64,000 bases of DNA from Schoenoplectus triqueter (GCA_964058805.1 CAXKVV010000282.1:62001-126000), one strand, 5' to 3'; shown: positions 47,299-60,517, numbered from the stretch's first letter. Notes: generated from the sequence alone by a model not told the origin. Made by a program: numbers and translations.

Positions 47299-49068
47299 TT
47301 AATATCATAATTGTAACATTCTAAAATTTTGAGAATAACAGACATGGAACCTGGACACACTTTCCTAGGCCGCTCCGCTCCGGTTTGGTTTCATTTGGTA
47401 AGAAATACAGCATGCGCGAAAGATTACATTGGTTTGAGTCTTTGAGATGGCAAAAAGTGATTGACCGCCGAGACTGATCTTCGTGTTGTCGTAAGAATTT
47501 GTATTCTATTGATGTGAACTTTCAATTTTGAGTCCTGGAATCATTACCCTCAAAGTACCGCACTTTAAAAAATCTTGCACATTTTGAAAACGAAAAAAAA
47601 AAACTAAACATGCACGTCCTTTTCTACACCTTTTCACAAATTACTTTTCAAGATACGCCCACCCATTATTTATACTTTTTACGGAACGCATTTTATATCT
47701 TTCACTTTCATATATATTTTAATATTTTAGAGCAATCTAAGTAGTTGGCAGAGCAACTTCACTGCTAGTAAAATATGAAGCACCACGGACAATATTCTCC
47801 AGATAAAAGATTTTTTCTTGAAGAAGCAAAATATGTTTCAATGAAAATTATCATCACCGGTTTCTTTATAATTAATTGGTGATTATTACAGTTTCTTAAG
47901 TCGCTTTAATACATATGCATTTTACATAACATGAATGTTTTTTTTTTATGGAAAATCAAGTAAACTGTCCTATACGACAAATTTTATGTGCTTGTAATAT
48001 GGCGATGGAACCAAACACAAATTATGATTTTTATAAATACAATAATTTTTTTTTTGGCAAAGGAAATCGAACTTTTCATGCAAACCAAAATTGTAACTTT
48101 AATTTGGCAAAGAAAAAACTTAAACGCTCCTTCAAATAATTAGTCCCAAAAAAGTAGATCTGTATATTAATTGTCAAATACAGTTAGTTCTTTCATGGCG
48201 TTTTTAAGTTATATATATATATTTTTTAAATGAAAATGTTTTTGTTATTTAAAAAATATTTCTGACTCTGAACTTGATTCCAAGAATGCATTCATGAAAC
48301 AAATGGACTAATAAGGTATTGACTTACGGAAGGGAATATTTGGGGCCTCCCTTGGCAGGCAAACGGTGAAGATGAGATATTCATTGTGCAGTTTTAGGTC
48401 CCTTTTATAGCAATTGTTCTCCATCATTACATCACGGCCATATATTCTCTGTAGTTGACAAAAAGTGCACACCCTGGTGTAGCGAGTTATTGAAATTTGG
48501 AATATATAATTTAATAGGACCACAGTGATGAGGAGAGCTTATTCCTCTCAAGACGCTACAAGTCCTAGCTACTGAGACCGACTCTTTATAAGATTTTATA
48601 ATCCTCATCTCATTTATGTCTAAAAAAACTTATTATAACGACTGAAATATAAAAAAAATGAGAACTTCATATAAGAGGATTAAAGTCTGATGTAGTTCTA
48701 CGTTGGTTTCATAATTCAATAGAAATAACATGAAAAAAAGCACACTTAAAAGAGAAAATAACGCCTTAAAATTTAACTCGAAATCCAATTCACTCACCTT
48801 GCTCCTAAAGAAATATTAAAGAATTAAAACCGTTCTGAAAGATACGCTAGCCAATGGCAGCTTGGCAATGGCTAGGCTTTACCAGAATGAATTTCTTTTA
48901 GACATCTTGTACCATTCGGAACAAGCGATAGACTATTCTTATGGATTTTTATCTAGGGATTTTTCTCATCAGAGACTCGCTACATGCAAGTAGTGTGAAG
49001 ATTGCAACATTGGATCTTGATTCCTTTGATCCAACATGTTGCAGGGAATTTAGAGTACGAGCTGTATG

Positions 49069-49106
<38 letters not shown>

Positions 49107-51120
49107 AGAGGCGCGACAAAGCCACAAGCGAAAATGGCTGGCACGGTCTCACCATCATTGCATCTCTCGTCATAAAAAACGAATCCAATCTCGTTTCCAA
49201 GGAAATGATAGTTGCAGGGGAAAAGAGTTCGTTGACGACGAAATAGTTAAGTATAAATGATAACCATCTCCTTAAAGTTTCAGCTTAATTTTAAGTTTGT
49301 GGACATGTTATTACAAAAACAAAAGGTTGTTTTTCTGAAGTTTATGCAATTGAAACATATTTGGTAATGTATTAACAACAAAATTTATATAATTCTTTTG
49401 TTAACTGTACAACGACTTTGGATGCATTTTTTCATCTGTAGATGGAAGTTAAAATGGTTATTAGAAATTAAAAGAAATTAAAATGGTTATTAGAAATTAA
49501 AAGAAATTAAATTGTATGGTGGGCAAGATTTTGAAAATTACTTTGTTACCAATCAATCACTAATGAAGCTAAATTTTACTTTTGCAAGCTACTCAGTTTT
49601 TAAATTATACCACTTTTTTTTTACATAATCTATCAATGGAGACACTATAAATTTATTTATCTTTTTACAATTGATAATAATCTACCCAATTATAATTATT
49701 GTTAAATAAATTCGTAGTCAATATATTTTTTATTTTAATTTGGTAGCGTGTTAGGTTGTTAGCCATAGGAGATGTTAAAATCAGAAAGTTAAAAGATTCA
49801 AACCCTTCAACAAGTAGTGAATTATAAAAAAGATCGCCTATTTTAATGAAGCATGATAAATATATCATACAATCATAAATCGTCTATATATTTATTAGAT
49901 TTAAAATTTGGATATTATTTAAAACGATTATCTGAGTTCATATAGATTATACATCGTCGTAGGCCTAGCAACATTAGGCCTAATAAATAGAAAATGGGAA
50001 TTGATAGACAACCCAAATGAGCCGAATACAATCTCCACCGAAGATGTAAAAAAGTTAAGATATAGCCCTTGAGTTGTCTAAAAGTATATCATTGATATTA
50101 AAAAAATTATAAAAATGAAATAATACTAAACAATATAACTAGAAGCTTTGCTTTCCGAAAAAAAAGGTTACAATTAATAAGTTGTTAAATTGCGCATAAT
50201 TTGTACTACTACCGAGAAAAATACAGTGAATCATATTTTATTATTTTTCTTGGTAGCTTAAATTTAGATCGTTTTTTTAGTTCAATTTTGTTGTAGTTAA
50301 TTAATCCGAAGCGGATTTATGTGGAGACCACGAAAATAAATTGACCTTAGTTTTTTTTTTAATTAAAAATCTAATGGATTATGTGAATTATTATCCTTCT
50401 CTTGTAATAGGACCTGCAACTCTAGTTGGCTCTCATATTTTGTGCCAAATGTCTTCAATATCAAACCTCAAACATACACATTTGATTAACAAATTACCAG
50501 TTATATATTTGTAAAATTGACCAACATTACGAAAATGTCTAAATAATGTCTGAATTATCTGTTCACTATAAAAAGCTAAAAGCATAGGATAATGCTAATG
50601 ACTTGGAGTTCGAATCTGTTGTTATTTTTTTCGAGACAAAAGGAAATTATTATTTTGATCAGAATCATCAGATTAAAAAATGGACGGGCGAGATGGTTCT
50701 CGAAAAGAGAGAATATGAGAAAGAGAAGAAAGAAAGATAAATCAATTCGACTCATTCATTTTTATTATCCGGTGATTATGATTGGGATAATAGGTAGAGG
50801 TGGCAAATCGGACGGTTCCGGTTTGAATTTGTAGTTAATTTGATCTTTTGAAAGAAATATGATCAGATCAGTTTGATCTTTTGAAAGAAATGAGATTAGG
50901 ATAGAGTCGGATCAATTTATATGTTTATTTTTTTCAGATTTTAAATTAATTTTGATTGAATTATAGATCATTTGATCTTGATCAGATCAAATCATATCAA
51001 ATTTAGATAAATGATCATAACGAGTTCAAATCTAAACAGTTTAGACGCATTTCTGTGATGGAGCCAGATTTTGCTACCTTCACCTTCATACAAGAATAAC
51101 AGCCGATTCGAGTAAAATTA
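47299..51120. other. Long AT-rich spacer, no gene seen
   Basis: Holds a (GA)n microsatellite at about 49073-49102 and a 28-bp tandem duplication around AAAATGGTTATTAGAAATTA (49452-49510). Otherwise unremarkable. No frame resembles a known protein. Confidence 0.5.
49072..49102 (+). repeat. (GA)n microsatellite
   Basis: About 15 GA units. Confidence 0.95.
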
Positions 51121-51400
51121 CTTGGTATGTTCCGCTGTATTATCAAATGATGCTACAGAGGGGCTATGCCCTACTTGTTGTGCATCCATTAACTAGCCAT
51201 TCAAATTGCCATACAGAAAATGCCTTAGAGATGCGAAGAATCCGATGAGAGCTATTTGCCTTAGAGTTGCATTCGTGGTGCAAAGAACGACGTCGGAGAG
51301 ATAAAATTCCTTTCATGTACCATGATCGATATTCATCAGACTTTTCTTTTTGGGCCAAGGTAAAACCAAAAGAGAGATTCATTCTTAAATGTTCGAAATA
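51121..51400 (-). other. Compositionally distinct segment, possibly organelle-derived
   Basis: Between AT-rich flanks lies a balanced-GC stretch. On the minus strand it has a 72-codon frame (51382-51164) that reads without low complexity (contains KGILSLRRRSLHHECNSKAN). The style recalls unassigned reading frames of plastid inverted-repeat spacers, but I cannot confirm this. No functional protein is claimed. Confidence 0.35.
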
Positions 51401-52393
51401 TACTCCGAAAAGTGCGAAGTGATAAACTCAAATTTGATTTTCTTCATTTGCAAATAATATAACAAATTCGTTCTTAAAAACCAATGAATTATATACCAAA
51501 GCCACCAAATCCAGATGGAATAAAGAAAAAGGACATCCATAAAAGGTCTTGCTGGAAGGGGGGATTAGCCTTGTTTACGCTCTTTGTATAGAGCGAAAAT
51601 AATATATATTATTGTTTTTTTATAGAGAAAAATAACTAACTGAACACTGACTGTATTTTTCTCTTGAACTCTGTCCATCAACAATTTTCTCTTTCTTCAT
51701 TAAAAGGAGTAAAAATAGTTTACAATTAGAAATGCAAAAATTGTAGAATGATCTTTGGGTGAGACCAGCCGATATCTTTTCAGATCTCGGATCACATGAC
51801 ACAGTTACCAACCTCGATTTAGTTATTAATCAACAAAGAACGAACAACTGTACAATAACAGGTGCAACGATGCACATCGATGAAGATCCTTTCAGCATTA
51901 ACTACATATAAATGCATCTACATCTGATTCCGACTTGACAGAAACAAGTAATAAGAAGGAACACAAGTTTCTTTGTCCTGTCAATCCTGACAAACAAGAA
52001 AGAAACCAAGGACTTTTCTGGTTTTCAAGACGATCCATTAAAAAAATATTGAGATATTATAGTTACTCTTTTCCAACAACTCAGAAAGCAGGTTAAAATG
52101 TCTTTAGAGATATTAGTAGTCCGGTATGTGTATCATGGACAAAACACTAACACAGTCCTATAATAAATGAGAAGAAACCAAGCTCTCCTCTTACATTGCT
52201 GGAAGAACCTTGAAATCTCCATTACATAGGTTTGAACCAAAAATATTTATTTCAACAATTCACATTACCTACCAATAAAGTGCTAAAGACTTTGCAAGAA
52301 GAGAAACAGTATATTATGACTGAACAAAAACCAAAAGTAAAAGCTGCAGTGCAGATGCTTTGAATGGGACCAAAAAACGAGCCAGTCAAAGTT
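51401..52393. other. Spacer before the OEP16-3/B14.7-like gene
   Basis: No gene seen. The part after about 52150 should include the 3' UTR of the minus-strand gene ending at 52394. Confidence 0.45.
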
Positions 52394-54911
52394 TCAATTA
52401 ACATTTGGCCTTTTCTCAGTGGTGTAGGCGTAGTACTCCTTACCATTGTCAACTCTAGTGGTACTGCCTCCTGCATCAAGGAATGCACTGGTACAGGCGA
52501 GAAGAGATCCAGCTGTGAGGGCAGTTTGAATGCTCTTTCCTGGAATTGTCAAATCACACTTCTCAAGATTAGATATTAAAAAGTTGAAAATAAGAAAAAA
52601 TATTTCAATTTTTTTTTATCATCAGTACTATTTTGTATGTTATGTAGCTTTTTGTCAATATACAAAAAAGCAGAACAAGACTAGATAATTGACAAGAAAA
52701 TTAAGCTCCAACCCAGCCCAGTCCAGAAAGGGCCCAAATTCACCTGAGATCTGACACAAACATACACATACAATCCGTAATTAATGCAGGTCCATCTATT
52801 TATGCTCGCACTGTTCAAGCATATAAGAAAATGGAAATGCAAAACTTGATAAAAGGACCTCAAAGAGAGACTGTACAGAACATTTAAAAGGATTGACAAT
52901 CTTAACTAATTCAAATAAAGAACTTGATAATGACAAACATCTAAATGTTGCTTAAACAAATCATCAACGGACTTCACATAATAACAAAAGATTATATTCA
53001 AATGAGGTAAATTACATGAAAAGAACTTGCAAATTCTCATCAAAATATAGCACCAGCGGCCAGGTGTTGACATTAAAAGCAGAAAAAGCAATTCAATTCT
53101 ACTCATACATGCATATCAATTCAATTGATACTATTCCTGAAGTTCTGATACCTCAGCCACAAGCTGCATCGCTGCATGTGACCGACACATCAGGTCACTG
53201 TTCCAAAAAGTAAGACCATACAAGATCCCAGTTCTGTCACATTTGATTAAAATTTCAAAATTAGTTCTTGTCGATTTTCTCTGACTAGGGATACATGAGC
53301 CTTCAAAGGAAAATGCAGGGATATGCAGGTTTACACTGCTGCTTCACAAGCTACACATATAAACCCTCCTTTCAATATCCTTCTGGTGTATATTGGGTAC
53401 ATTCTAAAGATAAGGGAGATGAGCAGTAGCAAATTTCAGACAGGAATGTAAGATATTATTTTACAAATTACAAATGCATAGGCAGTATTAAAAATTTAGG
53501 GTCACACATAAACTCATCCGAAGGACAATATGAACTAGGTAGCATCTGTAGTTCTACACCTATATTTAATCAGGCTTGTAATAAAGGTATTTATGAGAAA
53601 ATGTAGCATCACAAGTGAAAATAACAGTATTATTATAAGCAGTATATTACATAAAAGGATATCCTATAAACATTTTGAAAGAATAACAATTTTGTCCTTA
53701 GCCAGATCTTTACATTCCATGGCACCATGACAAACAACCAGACTGTACAAAATGGGTCATCCTATAAATAACACAATGTACGCAAAGTGTGTCCATACTA
53801 GGGTTGCAAACGAATCAAATTCGACTGACCTAGGCTCTGTGCGAATTCGATTTGAAACTAATTCAAACTAAATCAAACTCAAGTTAAATCGAACTCTAGA
53901 CGAACTCAATTATTTTAATTTTTACATTTATTTTCATGCTATTATAAATAATTAGAGCTAAAAAAATTAATATTTTATTAATTCTATATTAAAATTTGAA
54001 AAAAAACTAATATTTATTAATTTCATAATAAATTAACAATATCTTATTAATTTATAATAATATAATTATATTATTACATATATTATTGACTAGATAGTTA
54101 AAATATATGCAAATAATTACATATCAAACTATTACGAATTGAATTCGAGCTGTTTCATTAAAAAAGTCATCGAACCAAACTCGAATCTAACTAACAAAAT
54201 AAGTCTAATCGAACGTATCAAACTTGAGCTAAAACTGAATCGAACAACGAACGAATTATGAATTATGAATTTTTCTTGCACCCCTAGTCCATACGAATAG
54301 AAACTAATATATTGCATACAGAAAGCAATACTTTCAGCAAGTATTCCAAACTGTATCTGCCATGAAGAACATGCCAACTAGGCATTGAAATATAATACTA
54401 TGTACTACACCAAATAATAATTTGCAAGCATATCATCTTCTTCTTCAAAGCCTTTATACCCAAACTTATTGGGGTAGGCTAAAATTGAAACCCATTGGAT
54501 TTCATTTCAATACGGCATATTATACTACATTGAAAAGTTAGCACTCCACTACATTGAAAAGTTAGCACTCCGATACATACCTCTATAACCATACACAGTC
54601 GCACCAGCAACGAATGCACCAACAGCACCATTAACAAAATCCTTCTTCATCCTCTGCTTCTGCACCAGCTGCTCTACTCCTATATACAGCCCACCGACAG
54701 CCGCAAAAGTGAGGCCATAGCTGCCACACATCTTGAGGGTGCGCATCAGCCCAGGAAGAGCAACATGGCGCTCAACACGCGGCACATCATACCACGTTGC
54801 CACAATGGTACCCCATATTGCACCCGCCGCAAGGCCCATGGAAGCTCCCTTGATGGTCTTCATCATGGGTGACTCATCATCATCAATTGCATGAAGGTCG
54901 CTCTGATCCAT
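52394..54911 (-). CDS. OEP16-3 / complex I B14.7-like Tim17/22/23 family protein
   Basis: Two coding exons, 54911-54581 and 52539-52394 (GT-AG, phase 1), 158 residues. The start is ATG at 54911 (MDQSDLHAIDDDESPMMKTI). The Tim17-type domain has four glycine-rich membrane helices: GASMGLAAGAIWGTI, SYGLTFAAVGGLYIGVEQLV, GAVGAFVAGATVYGY, and the one in exon 2 (TALTAGSLLACTSAFLDAGG). The end TTRVDNGKEYYAYTTEKR matches the plant OEP16-3 group. These proteins have been placed in the plastid or mitochondrial outer membrane and, as B14.7, in respiratory complex I; sequence cannot decide. An AG at about 54933 upstream of the ATG suggests a 5' UTR intron with a donor near 55583. The 2.0-kb coding intron holds a hAT MITE. 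Confidence 0.93.
53799..54286. mobile_element. hAT-like MITE, perfect 8-bp TSD, in the OEP16-3-like intron
   Basis: Ends TAGGGTTGCAAACGA and TTGCACCCCTA, flanked by GTCCATAC at 53791-53798 and 54287-54294. 488 bp, AT-rich middle, GAATTCGA-type motifs near both ends. Same family type as 44035-44642. Confidence 0.9.
54440..54505 (-). mobile_element. Short LINE/SINE tail fragment
   Basis: CTTCTTCTTCAAAGCCTTTA, then CTTATTGGGGTAGGCTAAAA, then TTGAAACCCA. The 3'-most 60 bp of the family, minus strand. Confidence 0.65.
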
Positions 54912-57138
54912 TTCTCTTGATTTTTTTTAGTTACCTGAATATGTGAAGAAAACAATTAAAAATTAGGAGTAATGTTTGATGTCAGTCTCTATCAAAGCAA
55001 GTATATCCAATAGATAACTAAGTCTATTATCAGCTTCAGAATAGATAAGTATGTCAGAAAGATGAACAGGGGAGGCCAAAGCTTGGGCAAAAGAGCCTGT
55101 TAAAAGTGAAAGATATGTAAAAAAAATGGGGAACATAATTTCAAGGACATATCCATAATACTCAAGACAAGTGTACATTAATAAGTGATTTGAAAGTTCA
55201 ATTGATCAAAGAGGAAGTATATTACAACTAAACTTCAGAAGCAACATAATTTATCCCCAAATTCGGGAAAAATGGTAAAATTTAAGTAAATGAGGAACAT
55301 ATCACATACTTGAACCTAACAGTGGATGAAAACCCTAAGGTTAGTATATTGCGATCCGAGTTACTCCGACCAGGCACAATAATCAAACGGATCTTCAAAC
55401 AAATGGAACCGGAAACTAAACCAGAGGCGCTGGATCAAAATAACTATATCGAATCTACCGAGCGAACCAAAATTTCGACTAAAAAAACAACGATTGGGAA
55501 TGAAACCACTTAGCAATCATAAAATGTTACCTGTTACGAAGTTTACAAAAGGTAGGAACGAAATTCGAGGCTGGATATCAACCTTTGCGAGGGGAAGCGA
55601 TGTGGTAGCTCGCACGGAGGTGAGCTTTCTCTCACTGCTGCCGCCTGCCGCTGCGCCTTGCTCTTTCTTCCTTTGACAGCGAGATGCTAGAACAAGAGAA
55701 GTATTAGACAAAACCAATGATTTAAGCCCGTGACCCAATAGGCCCGTTGATGCACTACACGGGCTTAAAATGGAATGCAGAGTGGGTATGAGATAAACCA
55801 AGTGGGCTCCGTGCAACTCATTCGAAATTACTGTTGCTTAATGAATTCAGCATTAGTAATCAACACACTGAACATGCATATCTATTATAATTCTACTAAC
55901 TATCGTAATATTTTGGATATTGGCTTCACCTTTTCTGTTTTTTTATGCACCATTTATATAAAAAACTTACTTATCAGAATAAGTGACATTTAGTAATACT
56001 CAAAATGATCGAATGTTGTAGAAATTTCTATATTAGAAACCAATCCACAGTTGCATTTAAGACTGACAAGTATGCAATGTCTGATCCTTTTTCTTGAACA
56101 AAACATTCAAGTTCGTTCAAGTTAGTTAGAAATTAAAATACTCCCACTCTCCCAGTATACACATTCAGTAGTAAGGAAACAATGCGGGAAGCATATACAT
56201 AATACAAGTCTGGTGTTCCATTCATAAATTCTATTGAGTTAGGTTTTTGAACTTATAAATTCTAGTCTTTCACCTACATACAATGGGTGCAAACTGCAAG
56301 TGCACATAAGCTTTTAGAGAAATCACCAGTGAGAGCAATAATTGACAAGGTGTTGAACAAAAGAAAAATTAAAATTAAAATCAAGATACTCTATACATAG
56401 ATGAAAGGTGAGCGGGTCATTTTTTTGGGTAAAAGTGATTAATTAAACAGTAGCGCAGTTAAGCTAGTGTCAAAAAATGCGGATGTAATAAATTCTTACA
56501 TCCTCAAGTGTAAAAATGCGGTTGTTTAAACAGTGGGTTACTTCATTTATTTTTGCTTCTTTCAGAAGAGATGAATATATAAATTCTCAATCTGCACCGT
56601 TCATCATGTTTAACAAAATATTCTGCTTTTACAAAATGTATAGCCAAATTCTCATGAATTATGTGGGAAACCATAATGCTGCATCAAAGCAAAAACATCC
56701 AAAAGATTCAATACCAGGCTCCTTGCCTTGCATTATGTGTTAATTACTGATGATGAAACAGTATTCCTTGCCTTGCAAACTGATTGGATGATAAAAGGAG
56801 CAAAACAATGAAGGTTTTGACTTTTAAGCTTGAAGACAAATTATGGAGTAATTAACGGCCAGGAACCAACCGAGAAAATAGAGATAACAGTGATGCGCAG
56901 ATGCGGCATCCGCCATTGACTCAATCTCGTTTCTCATTGGATGGCTGCATTTAAGGCCCAAAGATATCATCTACATGGCCTCCTTAAAATGGCCATGCAC
57001 CTGCTGAAGAATCAACTAGTGTTCTCAACTTACCATTCTTCTCTGCCTCCACCAAATTCCATATTCCCCTCCGGGTCTTTGCATCTTACCATCTGCAATT
57101 GACAATAGTATAATAATACCAAATGCATAAATATTATA
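54912..57138. other. 5' flank of the OEP16-3-like gene and spacer
   Basis: The probable 5' UTR exon and promoter lie at about 55580-55800 (GC-rich, with GGGCTT and GGCCCGTTGATG motifs). A segment at 55728-55795 is repeated at 59684-59752. No further gene seen up to 57138. Confidence 0.5.
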
Positions 57139-58480
57139 GGGTCCATTTGGCAAATCAAGAAATAATTTTAGAAGAGCGGTAATTTTGGAAGAGTGATAAA
57201 ATAATGTCTTTTTGAAAGAATGTTATTCTAGATTATTCGGAACAACGAAAATATCATTTGACAGCAGTTGATTAGTATAGTTAAAATATGAATAATTATG
57301 ATACTAATAATGATGATAATAATAAAAATAAAAATAAAATAATAATCATAATAGTAACAATAATAATAATATAATAATAAAAAAATAATAATCATAATAA
57401 ATAATAAATAATAATATTCATAACTATAATCATAGCAATATAATAAAAATAAAAATATAATCATAATATAGTAATATATTAATAAAAATTATAATTATAA
57501 TTATAATCATAATAATAATATAATAATAAATAATTATAATTTTAATAATATAATAAAATATAATCAAATAATAATCATAATCATAATGATAATAATAATA
57601 ATTATAGTCATGATCATAATAATATAATAAAAAATATAATTATAATCAAAATTATAATAATAAAATAATAATATAATCATAACTATAATCATAATATAAT
57701 AATATAATACAACATAATAAAATAATAATAATAAGTAATAATAATCAAAGTCATAATCATCATAATATAATAATAATATAATAATAATATAATAATAATA
57801 ATCATAATCATAATCATAGTATAATAATAAATTATAATCATAATCATAATATAATAATAATATAATAATAGAGGTGTGCTAATGTGCTTTATAAAGCACA
57901 AAATACTTCGTATTTCACGTTTATATCTCATGTTTTAAAATTCAAATGGGCGATCCAAACTGTTAAATATGATATTCATATCAAAATCTCCTTGGTGATC
58001 AAATTTTATATTTTTTGAAATTTTTTTGAAGGGCTACAAAATTCATTGATCTGACGTATTCTGAACCATTCAATATCAACGATTTTTTATCCCTTTAAAT
58101 AAATAGCAAAAAAAATAATAAAATATAAAATTTGATCACGAAGGAGATTTTAGTATGAAGATTATATTTAACAGTTTGGATCACCCATTTGAATTTTAAA
58201 ACATGAGATATAAGCGTGAAGTATGAAGTATTTTATACTTTATAAAGCACATTAGCACATATAATAATAATAAATCATAATCATAATATAATAATATAAT
58301 ATAATATAATCAAATAATAATTGCTATTCCGATGAGAGCTTATCTGGTATTCCACCTATAAGTTGGTATACCGGATTAGCACTCTTCTACTTAGTCTAAA
58401 ATTTGTTTGGCAAATTAATTCATCGGAATAGTAATTTTATTTCTATTTTTTACTATTCTATGAAGTGCCAAACAAACCCA
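57139..58480 (-). mobile_element. TIR element with AT-microsatellite core, copy B
   Basis: Inverted copy of 27950-28945. The left border GGGTCCATTTGGCAAAT matches the complement of the other copy's right end. The right border (GCCAAACAAACCCA, preceded by GGTATACCGGATTAGCACTC) matches the other copy's left end. The core (57285-58320) is an ATA/ATCATA microsatellite, interrupted by the foldback element at 57872-58261. TA flanks both ends. Confidence 0.65.
57872..58261. mobile_element. Foldback MITE inserted in an ATA microsatellite
   Basis: The left end GTGTGCTAATGTGCTTTATA and the complement of the right end ATGTGCTAATGTGCTTTATA are nearly identical. The arms pair for over 150 bp (AACAGTTTGGAT / ATCCAAACTGTT; CACGAAGGAG / CTCCTTGGTG). 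It splits the microsatellite core of copy B, so it is younger than that core. Similar in design to 33071-33466. Confidence 0.82.
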
Positions 58481-58706
58481 TAGTGAGGAGTATTCAGGGT
58501 CCACGTAAGCAAGTGTTCTCTTTGGACTAACTCACAAACCTTCAATTTGGTATCGGTTTCCTCCCTCGATTTCTTCCCTCTTACAAGTTACAAACCTTCA
58601 GTTTGGAAGTGGCTTTAGATGACTTTAATCTCTCTCTCCAGAGGCATTCTTGGGAGCCTCAAAAGAATGAATGAATTAGTATTGTTTTTTGTCTTGTAAA
58701 AACTCT
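58481..58706. other. Short spacer, no feature seen
   Basis: AT-rich; nothing recognised. Confidence 0.4.
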
Positions 58707-59687
58707 TGATTTCAGTGGTGTAGTTAGAATTTTGACTCAGTGGAGTCCCATAATTTTTTAATGATAATTCATCATAATAAAATTTAATGTACTAATAGTA
58801 ATTCATAAATAAATAATTTAATTTAACCTAAAATTTAAGTTAAACTCAAATTAAACTTAACAACTTTTAAAATAATAATTCCAAAAATATAAAATAAAAT
58901 GTATCTATGTATTTATAAATTACAACACTTGATTGAGACATTAAGTATATTATAAATTCTGTAATTAAAAGAGTTACAACACAATTCAATTTTTGCTCTT
59001 TATAATAAAAAGGAGCATATTATAAGTACTGGCTATATTGAATTCAAAATCAATGTAAATTAATTAACTTTTAGTTTTTATTAAAATTAATTTTCAATGG
59101 TTCTTACTGTCTTACTTTTAAAATGAGAAGGTTAATTGGACAAGAATAACAAATAACACCACAACCCTAATGTTAGTAACGGAGGAGAAACATAGACAAA
59201 TTAAAACAAAAAAGAACAAAAAGGTTGATAGAGACCCGAAAGTAAGCCACCATCAAAGAACCACAAACCTCTCATCAAATTACAAAATAATATTCAATGA
59301 GTTTTATGAAAATATATAATTAACAATATTTTGAAAGTTGAACCCAAAGAACATAGTAGGTTTGGACTCTGAAGCTAACGAGATGAAGATTCGCGAGTCA
59401 AAGATTCAGAGGACTGAAGGTCTGAAGTATGGAGGAGACGTGAGTTGTCACTTGTAGGAGTTGCGAGTCAGAGGAGATAAGCACACGAGGAGAATGCATT
59501 GAGTTTCATTTGTCAGAGTAGGCGAGTACATGACGAGTCAGGTGCGAGGAGAGTTAGAAGTTAGGGTCTTGTGATTTTTTCAGTGGGGGTCATATGATAT
59601 ATTTCACTGAGATCCTGTATTTTTTTAAAATTACAATGGGGTCCAGGGACCCCAAAGCTACCGTGTAGCTTCGCCACTGCGGCAGTG
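58707..59687. mobile_element. hAT-like non-autonomous element, tentative
   Basis: Starts CAGTGGTGTAGTTA; the complement of the right end reads CAGTGGCGAAGCTA. Just inside both ends is a GGGGTCCC / GGAGTCCC motif, and an extra CAGTGGGGGTC lies at 59581. The design matches the 12377-12597 MITE. No 8-bp duplication found. Confidence 0.5.
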
Positions 59688-59752
59688 GCCCAATAAGCCC
59701 GTTGATCTTCTACCATGGACTTCAAATGGTACGCGGAGTGGGTTGATGATAT

Positions 59753-60138
59753 CATTCAAATTTTAAGGCCTGTGTAGATTGGTTCTAAGCTCAGGCTGGT
59801 TCGTTTAAATGATTTTTGTTCAAATAGAAACGCACTGTTATGTCACTCTGCAACGGCATAGTTCATATTGCAGCAGGAATTCAGGGAATGGCTATTATTG
59901 GTTACCATAAATATGCTACAGAGAAGAGGAGAGAAGAGAAGATATGGCCGGCTGATGGCTTGATGCAGATCAACCAATCACCCATCCCTAGCACCACCTC
60001 CAGCCAGTAGATTTTGCGCTTAATTTAATTGTACCTGATTTTACTGCAGTGTTTGTCTGGCGCCGACGAGGAACTAATAGACAGCTCCAACTGTGCATCT
60101 CCAGGCAAGCACACCAGAGAAAACTTACTACTCATTAC
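59753..60138. other. Spacer, no feature seen
   Basis: Mixed composition, no long open frame and no recognisable repeat. Confidence 0.4.
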
Positions 60139-60517
60139 TCGGCTCCAAATATGTTGTTATTCTTATAGAAAAATAGAGTCCTTTATTTATTTCAAAAAAT
60201 AAAAAAATTTTAAAAATAAAAAAATTATAGATATATTCTTTTACTTATAGATTGATATTCTGTCAAATTTTATACAATTTCATTAGCGTTTTATAGTCTA
60301 TCAAAGACCGTTAATTTGGAACCGTTAAATTTAATAATCTTTGATGAAGTATCAAACATTAATAAAATTATATGAAATTTGACGGACTATCAATCTATAA
60401 GTAAAAAATATATCTGTAATTTTTTTTTCTACTTTTAGGATTTGTTTTCTATTTTTTTTGAAATAAATAACGGGACCTTATTCTTCTACAAGAATAACAA
60501 CAGATTTGAAGCCCTCG
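60139..60517. mobile_element. PIF/Harbinger-like MITE, TTA target duplication
   Basis: The arms CTCGGCTCCAAATATGTTGT and complement CGAGGGCTTCAAATCTGTTG pair imperfectly and continue inward (TTATTTATTTCAAA in both). TTA flanks at 60136-60138 and 60518-60520. Shares internal ATTATAGATATAT, ATCTTTGATGAA and CAATCTATAAGTAAAAAATA blocks with 46922-47295. Confidence 0.7.

Noticed and set aside
53016..53213. 66-codon plus-strand frame
   Set aside because: Lies within the long intron of the minus-strand OEP16-3-like gene, with no homology or splice context.
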